Positions 13,023 to 20,367 of a stretch of 20,816 bases of DNA are shown here, in pieces; the first letter of the stretch is position 1, and each line of letters opens with the position of its first letter. A model generated the notes under the pieces. That model was not told the origin of the DNA. It was given only the letters and a program-made list of their open reading frames with translations, and did no database searches. The position numbers and the translations under genes were made by a program. Source of the DNA: an uncultured Paracoccaceae bacterium (GTDB lineage: Bacteria; Pseudomonadota; Alphaproteobacteria; Rhodobacterales; Rhodobacteraceae); contig CALFYQ010000424.1 in the NCBI GenBank assembly GCA_937952085.1, forward strand, positions 1 to 20,816, written 5' to 3'.

Positions 13023-14028
13023 GGGCGGCGCGGGCCGCGTCCATCGCCTTTCGCATCACGGTCGGCGCCGCGGCGCGGGCCTCGGCGAAGGGAAGGAAGC
13101 GGCCCCGCGCGGCCCCGATCGCCACCCGCACCTCAAGCTCCAAGGTGAAATGGGTGAAGACGTGGCTGACGGTTCCGGCCGTGCGCCACGATGCCGCGGC
13201 GGGCGGCGCAGGCTCCGCCGGCGCCTCCGCCCAGTCGGAGCCGGGCAGGCCGATCATGCCGCCGAGGAGGCCCTTTTCCGGCCGCGTCTCGACCAGGAGC
13301 GCGCCGTCTTCGCGGAAGAGCGCGAAGGCGACGCCGCGGCGCGCTGGCTTCGGCTTCTTCGCGGCCTTTCGCGGCAGTTCGGCCTCGATCCCGCGGGCGC
13401 GGGCTTCGCAGAGCGTCGCCAGCGGGCAGGGCGCGCAGCGCGGCGCGCGCGGCAGGCAGAGCGCGCTGCCGAGATCCATCTGCGCCTGCGCGAAGTCGCC
13501 CGGCCGGTCGGCGGGAACGAGCGCCTCGGCCGCCGCCTGGATCAGCGGCTTCGCGGCGGGAAGCGGCGCCTCGATCGCGGCGAGCCGAGCGACGACGCGC
13601 TCGACGTTCCCGTCCACCGCGGCGACCGGGCGGCCGAAGGCGATGGCGGCGATGGCGGCGGCGGTGTAGGGCCCGACGCCCGGCAGGGCGCGGAGACCCT
13701 CGATGGTATCGGGAAACCGCCCACCGTTTGCCGCGACCGCCTCAGCACAGGCGTGGAGATTCCGCGCGCGGGCGTAATAGCCGAGCCCGGCCCATTCGCG
13801 CAGCACCTCGTCCCGCGGCGCGGCGGCGAGCGCGGCGACATCCGGCCAAAGCTCCAGGAAACGCCGGAAATAGGGCTTCACCGTCTCCGCGACGGTCTGT
13901 TGCAGCATGATCTCGGAGAGCCAGACGCGATAGGGCTCGGGCGGCGGCGCGCCAGGCGGGGCTCGCCAGGGGAGCGCCCGCGCATTGGCGTCGTACCAGG
14001 CGAGCAGGCGGCGCGCGGCCTCGCTCAC
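13009..14028 (-). CDS. mutY: A/G-specific adenine DNA glycosylase
   Basis: This 339-residue MutY removes adenine mispaired with 8-oxoguanine. With a GTG start at 14028, the catalytic residues fall at the expected places: E39 in LSEIMLQQT and D139 in VDGNVERVVAR. The helix-hairpin-helix is LPGVGPYTA, and the [4Fe-4S] cluster is C191-x6-C198-x2-C201-x5-C207. A C-terminal NUDIX-like oxoguanine-recognition domain follows, with GLLGGMIGLPGSDW and a late SHVFTHFTLELEV strand. No ATG fits, and the open frame further upstream is antisense to DUF721. The GTG is preceded by only a weak GAAGG. It is divergent from DUF721 and tail-to-tail with the SDR gene, sharing 14 nt. Confidence 0.95.
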   Translation of the reverse strand: MSEAARRLLAWYDANARALPWRAPPGAPPPEPYRVWLSEIMLQQTVAETVKPYFRRFLELWPDVAALAAAPRDEVLREWAGLGYYARARNLHACAEAVAANGGRFPDTIEGLRALPGVGPYTAAAIAAIAFGRPVAAVDGNVERVVARLAAIEAPLPAAKPLIQAAAEALVPADRPGDFAQAQMDLGSALCLPRAPRCAPCPLATLCEARARGIEAELPRKAAKKPKPARRGVAFALFREDGALLVETRPEKGLLGGMIGLPGSDWAEAPAEPAPPAAASWRTAGTVSHVFTHFTLELEVRVAIGAARGRFLPFAEARAAAPTVMRKAMDAARAALSGP

Positions 14029-14100
14029 CCTTCGCTCGCGAAGCCGTGACGGGAACGGAGGGCGGCGGCGCGCCGGCTCCGCCTCCCCTTCGACGTGAAC

Positions 14101-14664
14101 ATGTGCGATGAGATGCCCATGGACGATCCCTCGCCCGAGACGAAGCCCAAGCGCAAGGCCGACCCGCCGCGCCGCGCGAAGGGATTCGAGCGCGCCTCCG
14201 CCCTCGCGCCGGTCGCGCTCAAGGGCGCCGGGGCGCGGCGCGGCTTCGTCGAGCTTCGACTCGTGACGGAGTGGGAGGCGATCGTCGGGGCCGAGTTCGC
14301 GGCGCTCTGCCGGCCGGTGAAGGTGACGTGGCGCGGCCGCGGCTCCGGCCTCGGCGCGACGCTGGTCGTCGCCGCTTCGGGCGCGCGGGCGCCCGAAGTC
14401 GACATGCGGGCGCCGAAACTGCTCGAACGGGTCAATGCATTCTACGGCTATCGCGCCATCTCGCATTGCCGGATCGACCAGAGCCGCGCGGGCGCGCGGG
14501 CGGTCGAGCCCGGCCTCGCCGAGGCGGCCGCGCCGTGGGAAGGGCCGCCGCCGGCGCCGGTCGAGGGGATCGGCGACGAAAGGCTCGCCCTTGCCCTCGC
14601 CCGCCTCGGCGCCAATGTGCGCGCGAGAGCGCGCCGGAATCCGAAGGAAAGGACCAAGCAATGA
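14101..14664 (+). CDS. DUF721 domain protein (DciA-related)
   Basis: This protein of about 187 residues has a DUF721 domain at about residues 27–125. It is recognised by GFERASALAPVALKGAGARRGF, LVTEWEAIVGAEFAALCRPVKV and the pattern APKLLERVNAFYGYRAISHCRI. DUF721 includes DciA, the ancestral loader of the replicative helicase DnaB in most bacteria, so a replication role is possible but not shown here. The C-terminal tail is long, proline/alanine-rich and probably disordered. The start is uncertain: GTG at 14095 and ATGs at 14101, 14113 and 14119 all lack a good ribosome binding site. It overlaps the DsbA-like gene by ATGA. Confidence 0.85.
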   Translation: MCDEMPMDDPSPETKPKRKADPPRRAKGFERASALAPVALKGAGARRGFVELRLVTEWEAIVGAEFAALCRPVKVTWRGRGSGLGATLVVAASGARAPEVDMRAPKLLERVNAFYGYRAISHCRIDQSRAGARAVEPGLAEAAAPWEGPPPAPVEGIGDERLALALARLGANVRARARRNPKERTKQ

Positions 14665-15323
14665 AATTTCAGACGAGCCGCCGGGAGGCGCTGGCCCTCG
14701 GCCTCGGCGCCGCCGCCCTCGCCGCCCTGCCGGCGCGCGCCGAGCTCGAGGGCAAGGGCTACGCGCTTGGCGACGTGGTGATCGGCGACCCCGAGGCGAA
14801 GGTGACGGTGATCGAATACGCCTCCTTCACCTGCCCGCATTGCGCCAGCTTCCACCGCGTTTCGTGGCCCGAGCTGAAGGCGAACTACATCGACACAGGC
14901 AAGGCGAAGTTCATTCTGCGGGAGATCTTCTTCGACCAGTTCGGCCTTTACGCCACGATGATCGCGCGCTGCGGCGGGACCGACATCTATCCGCAGATGG
15001 TCACAGCCTTCCTCGACCGGCAGCAGGACTGGTACGCCGCCCATGTCGGCGCCTTCAACGCGACGAAGGACCCGCTGCCGATGCTGGACGAGATGAAGAA
15101 GATCGGCCGGCTGGGCGGGCTCTCCAACGAGCGGATGGATTCCTGCCTCTACGACCAGGAGCTCCTGGACCGGCTCGTCGCCGACTTCCAGGAGAAGGCG
15201 GGGGCGGACGAAGTGCGCTCGACGCCCACCTTCTTCGTCAACGGCGAGCGGATCGTCGGCGCGGTGCCGGCGGCGGAGCTTGGCGCGGCGATCGACAAGG
15301 CGCTGGCGGCGGCTGGCGGCTGA
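14661..15323 (+). CDS. DsbA-like periplasmic thiol oxidoreductase
   Basis: This 220-residue thioredoxin-fold protein has an N-terminal signal TSRREALALGLGAAALAALPARA, with probable cleavage after residue 27. The SRREAL pair resembles a twin-arginine motif, so Tat export is possible. The active site is C58-P-H-C61 in FTCPHCASFH, and the cis-proline loop is STPTFFVNG. DsbA-like proteins form or isomerise disulfides in the periplasm; the CPHC dipeptide is that of E. coli DsbA. GGAAAGGA lies before the ATG, which overlaps the DUF721 stop. No DsbB gene is visible. CcdA about 2.5 kb downstream would work in the reducing direction, so the two are probably separate pathways. Confidence 0.92.
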   Translation: MKFQTSRREALALGLGAAALAALPARAELEGKGYALGDVVIGDPEAKVTVIEYASFTCPHCASFHRVSWPELKANYIDTGKAKFILREIFFDQFGLYATMIARCGGTDIYPQMVTAFLDRQQDWYAAHVGAFNATKDPLPMLDEMKKIGRLGGLSNERMDSCLYDQELLDRLVADFQEKAGADEVRSTPTFFVNGERIVGAVPAAELGAAIDKALAAAGG

Positions 15324-15366
15324 GCCGCGGCTTGACCGCGGCGCGGGAGGGGCGCACGACGGCCGG

Positions 15367-16629
15367 ATGATCCCGAAGGGCTTCGACCCCGCGCCGCGCA
15401 GCTATGCGCCCTTCGTCTCCGCGGTCCGCCGCTCCGCGCGCGGGCCCGCCTCCGCGCCGGCGGAGACGACGGTGGCGGAGACGGTGGACTGGCTTCTTCA
15501 GAACCGGACGGTCGACGACGACCCGCTGGCGATGATCGAAAGCTTTTTCTGGCGGCTCCGCGCGGCGGGGCTGCCGGTCGACCGCGGCTCCTTCCATGTC
15601 GGCACGCTTCACCCGCAGATCGCCGGCTACGCCTGGAACTGGCGCGCCGCCGACGGACTGACCGACGAGGTGATCGTCTCGCCCGGCGCGGATGGGCAGG
15701 ACGCTTATCTCCGCAATCCGCTCCGCCCCGTCTTCGAGAAGGGCGAGGCGGTGCGGGGTTCGCCCGCGCGGGCGGAGGACCGGGCGCGCTTCCGCATGTT
15801 CGAGGAGCTTCATGCGCAAGGCGTCACCGATTATGTGTGCCGCCCTATCGGCCGGCGCGGCGCCCGCTGGAACGCGGCGACCTTCGCCACCACGCGCCCC
15901 GGCGGCTTCACGGAAGACGACATCGAGCGCCTCAACCGCATCTTCGATCTCGCGACGCTGCATATCGAGCGGCGGATCTCCGATCTCGTCGCGCGCAACG
16001 TCGCCGCGGCATATTTGGGTGAAGTGGCGGGGGCCGAGGTGCTTCGCGGCGCCATCGCCCGCGGCGATGGGCGGGCGATCCGCGCAGTGATTTGGGTCTC
16101 CGACATGCGCGGCTTCTCCGAGCGGGCGGACCGGCTCCTGCCGGGCGAGACGACGGCGATGCTGAACCTCTATTTCGAGGCGCTCGCCGGGGCGGTGACG
16201 GCCGAAGGCGGCGATGTCCTGAAGTTCATCGGCGACGGGCTCCTCGCCGTTTTCCCGACCGGATCGGGTGAGGCGGAGGCGGCGGTGCGCGCGCTTCGCG
16301 CCGCGCGGGCCGGTCTCGCCCGTCTGGCGCGGCTGAACGAAGCGCCGCCGGAAGGACTGGCGGCGGCCGCCCTGCCGCTCGAAACCGGGATCGCGCTTCA
16401 TCTCGGCGAGGTTTTCTTCGGCAATGTCGGCGCGCCCGACCGGCTGGACTTCACCGTGATTGGCGCCGCCGTGAACGAGGCGGCGCGGGTCGAGGCGCTG
16501 ACCAAGGCGCTCGGTCGGCCGATCCTTCTCACCGAGCCGGTGGCGGCGCTCGCCGAGGCGCCGCTCGAGGAGATGGGCGCGCATCCGCTCCGCGGCGTCT
16601 CCCGTCCGGTTCGTCTGTTCGCGGGATAG
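15367..16629 (+). CDS. Class III adenylate/guanylate cyclase
   Basis: This 420-residue soluble cyclase has a C-terminal catalytic domain (about 235–420). Metal-binding D246 lies in IWVSDMRGF and D290 in LKFIGDGLLAVF, spaced 44 residues as in class III enzymes. Transition-state residues N370 and R374 lie in VNEAARVEAL. The N-terminal region (about 35–215) is a GAF-like sensor found in rhizobial-type cyclases, with GLPVDRGSFHVGTLHP and TRPGGFTEDDIERLNRIF. Lysine in LKFIGDG favours ATP over GTP, making cAMP the likely product. There are no membrane segments. GGGAGGGG lies about 15 nt before the ATG, a longer spacing than usual, and the frame is open upstream, so the start is moderately sure. A cytochrome gene follows after 4 nt. 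Confidence 0.92.
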   Translation: MIPKGFDPAPRSYAPFVSAVRRSARGPASAPAETTVAETVDWLLQNRTVDDDPLAMIESFFWRLRAAGLPVDRGSFHVGTLHPQIAGYAWNWRAADGLTDEVIVSPGADGQDAYLRNPLRPVFEKGEAVRGSPARAEDRARFRMFEELHAQGVTDYVCRPIGRRGARWNAATFATTRPGGFTEDDIERLNRIFDLATLHIERRISDLVARNVAAAYLGEVAGAEVLRGAIARGDGRAIRAVIWVSDMRGFSERADRLLPGETTAMLNLYFEALAGAVTAEGGDVLKFIGDGLLAVFPTGSGEAEAAVRALRAARAGLARLARLNEAPPEGLAAAALPLETGIALHLGEVFFGNVGAPDRLDFTVIGAAVNEAARVEALTKALGRPILLTEPVAALAEAPLEEMGAHPLRGVSRPVRLFAG

Positions 16630-16633
16630 AGAG

Positions 16634-17041
16634 ATGCGCCGCGCCCTTCCGTTCCTTCTCCTTCTCGCGCCCGCCGCCGCGGCGGAGGAGGCGCTGGTCG
16701 ACTATGTGGTGGAGGACGCCGCCGCGATCCCCGCGGCGCTGGCGCCGCCTGCCGGCGGGCCGGACATCGCCGCGGCGCTGTTCGAGAGCGCCGGCTGCGC
16801 CGGCTGCCACGGCGCCGGCAAGGGGCCGGACCTTTCCGACATCGGCGCGCGTCTGACCGAAGGCGAGATCCGGCTGATGATCGTCGAGCCGCGGATCGTC
16901 TACCCTGAGACGGAAATGCCCGCCTACTACACGCCTGGCCGCTTCGGCGAGGCGCCGGACGAGCTCGTCGGCCGCACGCGGCTTTCCGCCGGCGAGATCG
17001 AGGCGCTGGTCGCCTGGCTCGCCGCGCCGAAGGGCGGCTGA
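16634..17041 (+). CDS. SoxX-like monoheme cytochrome c
   Basis: This 135-residue exported cytochrome has a signal peptide (MRRALPFLLLLAPAAAAEEA), one heme site C55-A-G-C58-H59 and a probable axial M95 in ETEMPAYYTPG. The order GPDLSDIGAR, IRLMIVEPRIVYPETEMPAYY and LSAGEIEALVAWLA resembles SoxX, the small subunit of the SoxAX thiosulfate-oxidation cytochrome. The SoxX identity is tentative because no soxA, soxY, soxZ or soxB is nearby. It follows the cyclase by only 4 nt and is probably co-transcribed. The heme would be attached by the Ccm system, for which CcdA (785 nt downstream) supplies reductant. Confidence 0.75.
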   Translation: MRRALPFLLLLAPAAAAEEALVDYVVEDAAAIPAALAPPAGGPDIAAALFESAGCAGCHGAGKGPDLSDIGARLTEGEIRLMIVEPRIVYPETEMPAYYTPGRFGEAPDELVGRTRLSAGEIEALVAWLAAPKGG

Positions 17042-17114
17042 GCCCCGCTACTCGAAGGCCGCGAAGGCGGCTAGTTTCGCGCGCCAACTCATCCGCGAAT
17101 CGGGTCGCGCCGCC

Positions 17115-17753
17115 ATGTCAGAGACGAGCGAGGCGCCCGCCCTGGCGCCGCTGGGTGCGCAAGCGACCTATCCGCTCCGCGCTTGGCCGACCGGCTTCTC
17201 CATCCGCTCTTTCGGCGAGGGCGTCGCGCTCGGGCCGGAGGGGATCGCGTTCCTCTGGGACGGCTACGAGCGAAGCGAGCCCTGGCGCGCGATCACCGAA
17301 ATCAGCCTCGTGGCGACGCGCGGGAAATACGGGTCCGTCGTTCGACAGGCGACGATCGCCTTCGCCGAGGGCGAGCCGGCGCGCTTTCAGAACACCGACC
17401 GGACGGGTGCGCCCGACCCGGCGCTCGACCCGGCCTTTCGCGCTTTCGTGCTCGATCTCCACCGCCGGCTTGTCGATGCGGGCGAAGCGGATCGCGTGCG
17501 CTTCCTCCGCGGTTTCGGCGCGTGGCGGGCGAAGGTCGCGCGGCTCGTCATCGCGCTTGGCGCGGCCTTCTTCCTCGTCGGCCCGGTCATCATCGCCGGC
17601 GTGACTGGCGATGAGCGGGCGCTCTTCGGTGTCCTCGGCGGCGCGCTCTTCCTCTGGCCCGCCTGGCGCAATGTCGAGGCGAACCAACCCGAAAGCTACG
17701 ACCCCGCGGCGCCGCCCGACCTCGACGGCGCGGCCGCGCCAAAGGGTCGCTGA
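17115..17753 (+). CDS. Hypothetical membrane protein with C-terminal hairpin anchor
   Basis: I do not recognise the family of this 212-residue protein. The N-terminal two-thirds (about 1–130) look like a soluble beta-rich domain, possibly pleckstrin-homology-like (GVALGPEGIAFLWDGYERSEPWRAITEISL). Two membrane segments follow: VARLVIALGAAFFLVGPVII and a second around ALFGVLGGALFLWPAW. The tail is short and proline/alanine-rich. The soluble domain should face the cytoplasm. Codon use is like its neighbours. The ATG at 17115 lacks a clear ribosome binding site. It sits between the cytochrome and ccdA on the same strand, with 73-nt and 72-nt gaps that could hold separate promoters. Confidence 0.78.
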   Translation: MSETSEAPALAPLGAQATYPLRAWPTGFSIRSFGEGVALGPEGIAFLWDGYERSEPWRAITEISLVATRGKYGSVVRQATIAFAEGEPARFQNTDRTGAPDPALDPAFRAFVLDLHRRLVDAGEADRVRFLRGFGAWRAKVARLVIALGAAFFLVGPVIIAGVTGDERALFGVLGGALFLWPAWRNVEANQPESYDPAAPPDLDGAAAPKGR

Positions 17754-17825
17754 AACATCAACTGGCGGGAAAGTGAGGCGACAGCGGGCGGCGCCCGGCA
17801 TATCTGCGGCCGGAGGAGGGCCTCC

Positions 17826-18557
17826 ATGCTCGAGATATTGACGGCTTTCACGGGGGGCGTGCTCAGCTTCCTTTCGCCCTGCGTCCTGCCGCTCGCGCCG
17901 CCCTATCTGGCCTTCATGGCCGGCGCGACGCTGGACCAGCTGACCGACGACGCGAAGGTGGACGACCGGCTGGCGCGGCGGGTGATGATCTCCGCGCTCT
18001 TCTTCGTCGCCGGGCTCGCCACGGTCTTCGTCGCGCTCGGGGCGACGGCCTCCGCCATCGGGCAGGTGCTCCTCGCCAACAAGTATCTCTTCGCGCAGAT
18101 CGCCGGGGCGGTGATCGCACTTCTCGGCCTCCATTTCCTCGGCGTGATCCGCATTCCCTTCCTCTACCGGGAGGCGCGGCTCGACGCCGGCAAGGCGGCG
18201 GGGAGCTATGCCGGCGCCTATGTGATCGGCCTCGCCTTCGCCTTCGGCTGGACGCCGTGCATCGGCCCGATCCTCGGCACGATCCTCGTCCTCGCCGGGC
18301 AGGAGGAGACGATCGGGCGCGGCGTCTTCCTCCTTTTCGTCTACGCGATGGGGCTCGGCCTGCCGTTCCTGGTCGCGGCCTTCTTCATCCGGCCCTTCAT
18401 GCGCTGGATGCGCAACTTCCGCCGGCACATGCCAACCGTCGAGAAGGCGATGGGCGTGCTCCTGATCGTCGTCGGCGCAGCGATGGCGACGGGCGAGTTC
18501 GAGCGCGCCGCCTTCTGGCTCCTCGACACGTTCCCCGGCCTCGCGACCATCGGCTGA
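17826..18557 (+). CDS. ccdA: Cytochrome c biogenesis / thiol-reductant transporter CcdA
   Basis: This 243-residue six-helix membrane protein belongs to the CcdA/DsbD family, which carries electrons from cytoplasmic thioredoxin to periplasmic thiol proteins for heme attachment. The two redox cysteines lie in the first and fourth segments: C19 in LSFLSPCVLPLAPPYL and C145 in FGWTPCIGPILG. The ATG at 17826 has an excellent GGAGGAGGG site 5 nt upstream, and CATATC (about 17800) may be a -10 element. A SoxV role, feeding the Sox system, is an alternative given the SoxX-like neighbour, but the sequence alone does not separate the two. Confidence 0.93.
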   Translation: MLEILTAFTGGVLSFLSPCVLPLAPPYLAFMAGATLDQLTDDAKVDDRLARRVMISALFFVAGLATVFVALGATASAIGQVLLANKYLFAQIAGAVIALLGLHFLGVIRIPFLYREARLDAGKAAGSYAGAYVIGLAFAFGWTPCIGPILGTILVLAGQEETIGRGVFLLFVYAMGLGLPFLVAAFFIRPFMRWMRNFRRHMPTVEKAMGVLLIVVGAAMATGEFERAAFWLLDTFPGLATIG

Positions 18558-18627
18558 GGCTTGAGCGGCGCCGCCCGTCGTTCCCGCGCCTCCTCTCGGC
18601 CGTCGGGGCGATGGGTCTTCGCTCGAA

Positions 18628-18673
18628 GGCGCCGGCGCGGAATCGTTCGAGGCCGCGGGCTTGCCCCGGCGCC
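18628..18673. terminator. Bulged hairpin between convergent ccdA and folE2
   Basis: The outer arms GGCGCCGG (18628–18635) and CCGGCGCC (18666–18673) enclose the inner arms CGCGG and CCGCG, with a 12-nt loop and an 8-nt bulge on the 3' side, giving 13 bp in all. It is central in a 242-nt gap with no convincing ORF, so it may terminate one or both messages. No T-tract is seen. Confidence 0.4.
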
Positions 18674-18799
18674 AATGGGTCCGTGGCGCGCGTCGTGCGC
18701 CTCACGCGCTTTCGTTTCGCGCCGATGGAGACGCCCCGGCTGGTCGCACAGCTCAGGCTGCGCGCCGCGCCGGGGATCCGGCTCCGCGCCTCTCCGACT

Positions 18800-19882
18800 T
18801 CAGCCGCCGTGGATCAGGCTGCCGAAGAGGTGAGGCTCGAGGCCGGTTGAGGCGAAGGCGGGGCCGCGCGTCAGCACGGAGACGGCGTCATGGCTGTGGA
18901 GCGATTCCTGGTGGCTGGCGGCGATTCGGAAATCGCCGACCCGCCCGTCCCGCCCCACCGCCTCGGCGAGAAGCCGCGCGGCGTCCTCGACGAAGATCGG
19001 GTTCGCGCCGTTGAGCTCGGCGAAGGCCTGCTCGTCCTCCCGCTTCACCATCACCTGCGTCTCGGTCGGGATCGCGGCGCGGCAGAGCTCCACCAGGTCC
19101 TCGATCCAGAGCACCCGATCATCGGCGAGGGCGAGGGAAAGCCGGGCGACGGAGCGCTGCGAATGCGGCGTGGCGATGCGGCCGCGGGAGATGCGGGCGT
19201 GTTCGGAAAGCTCCAGCGAGCAGGGGCATGTCGAGGAATAGACATAGTCGAGATGGAGCGCGCGGAGCGTCTCGCCGCCCCGCTCCGCCGTCTCGAAGGC
19301 GACGTCGTAATACTGCCATCCCTTGAGGCCGGAGCGGAGGCTCGCCTGCTCCATCGGGTAGCGGAAGCGGATCTCGACTCGGGCGTCAAAGCTGCCGAGG
19401 TCGCGCTTGTAGCGGGCCACCACGGCGGCGAGCGCGTCCACGTCGAAGGGCGCCTCCGCTTCGGCGTAGAAGGACCTCATGATGCGGCTCATGTTGATGC
19501 CCTTCTTCGCCGCCTCGAGCGAGACCGAGCCTGTGACGGCCGCCTCGAGCAGCTTCGGCGCGCCCTGGCGCGCGCGGATCGCCAGCGGCAGGCGGAAGTT
19601 GGAGATGCCAACATGCTGGATCTCCGTCGCCTCGCCCCTGATGAGGCTCGAAGGGCCGTTCTGAAGGTCGGGGAGTGAGGCGCGATAGGCCTCGTCCGGG
19701 CGGAAGCCCTCGTCGAAGCGCCGCGCCAGCGCGCCCTCCTCCGAAAGCCCAACGAGGCCCGAGAGGCCAAGTTCCGCCGCGGCCGCCGGGTTCGTCGCGG
19801 CGAGGCGCGCAAGAAGCGCGAGCGCCGCCGCCGCCTCTTCGCGGGACGGGCTGTCGGGCGCCGGCCGAACGATCATGTTCAT
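18800..19882 (-). CDS. folE2: GTP cyclohydrolase FolE2 (type IB)
   Basis: This 360-residue protein is a GTP cyclohydrolase IB, which makes 7,8-dihydroneopterin triphosphate, the first committed intermediate of folate and (in many bacteria) queuosine synthesis. Family blocks are ATEIQHVGISNFRLPL, GINMSRIMRSFY, HLDYVYSSTCPCSLELSEHARI with the metal-binding cysteine, ATPHSQRSVARL, and IEDLVELCR. The last 60 residues include NPIFVEDAARLLAE and HQESLHSHDAV. The start at 19882 has GGAGGAA 5 nt upstream; the ATG two codons later is less well placed. FolE2 uses several metals and is Zur-controlled in some species, but I see no Zur-like A/T-rich dyad upstream. Confidence 0.95.
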   Translation of the reverse strand: MNMIVRPAPDSPSREEAAAALALLARLAATNPAAAAELGLSGLVGLSEEGALARRFDEGFRPDEAYRASLPDLQNGPSSLIRGEATEIQHVGISNFRLPLAIRARQGAPKLLEAAVTGSVSLEAAKKGINMSRIMRSFYAEAEAPFDVDALAAVVARYKRDLGSFDARVEIRFRYPMEQASLRSGLKGWQYYDVAFETAERGGETLRALHLDYVYSSTCPCSLELSEHARISRGRIATPHSQRSVARLSLALADDRVLWIEDLVELCRAAIPTETQVMVKREDEQAFAELNGANPIFVEDAARLLAEAVGRDGRVGDFRIAASHQESLHSHDAVSVLTRGPAFASTGLEPHLFGSLIHGG

Positions 19883-19988
19883 CGCGATTCCTCCGTGTCG
19901 TCGCGCCGGGATATGGGTTCTGCCGCGGAAACGTCCACGCCCCGTTCACGAGATTGCGCGCTGATCCGCAGAAGATCGCGAGCGCGAC

Positions 19989-20285
19989 TCAGGCCTCGAC
20001 GAGGTCGTAGTGCCGGATCTGCCTGGATTCGACGATCGCGGCCTCGGCCGGGTCGACATGCGAGCTGTCGATGTCTTCGCCGACGAAGGCCTTGAGCGCG
20101 CCGAGGTCGCGCCAGACCATGACGAAGCAGAATTCCCGCGGCCGATCCGCCCGCGCCGCGCCAGGCAGCGCGGTGACGAGGCCTTCGGTCCGTTTCATCA
20201 GCGGGATTGCGGTTTCGTGGAAGAAACGGGCGAAGGCCGCCTCCTTGCCGGGGCGCGTGACGACCTGAAAGACGCGCATGATCAT
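19989..20285 (-). CDS. Antibiotic-biosynthesis-monooxygenase (ABM)-fold protein
   Basis: This 98-residue protein has the dimeric alpha/beta-barrel (ABM) pattern: MRVFQVVTRPGKEAAFARFFHETAIPLMKRTEGLV, then a FCFVMVWRDLGALKAFVGED strand-helix unit. ABM-fold proteins range from quinol monooxygenases to heme-degrading enzymes. No ligand residue here picks one, and the name does not imply antibiotic production. GGGAGG lies 7 nt before the ATG at 20285, so that start is preferred over 20279. TAGGAT at 20318–20313 is a possible -10, but its -35 is poor. It lies 106 nt upstream of folE2 on the same strand, so the two could be co-transcribed. Confidence 0.78.
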   Translation of the reverse strand: MIMRVFQVVTRPGKEAAFARFFHETAIPLMKRTEGLVTALPGAARADRPREFCFVMVWRDLGALKAFVGEDIDSSHVDPAEAAIVESRQIRHYDLVEA

Positions 20286-20367
20286 GGTCGAACCTCCCTT
20301 TTTTGGCGGCCCATCCTAGCACGGTGCGGCGCTTTCCCCCGGTTCGCGCCGGCGATAGCCTCGCCGC

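Noticed and set aside
18561..18833. A 90-codon ORF between ccdA and folE2
   Set aside because: Arginine/serine-rich, no family motif, no ribosome binding site, and it contains the bulged hairpin; treated as non-coding.
19883..19988. Zur-type operator upstream of folE2
   Set aside because: folE2 is zinc-regulated in some bacteria, but this gap has no A/T-rich symmetric element of the Zur type.
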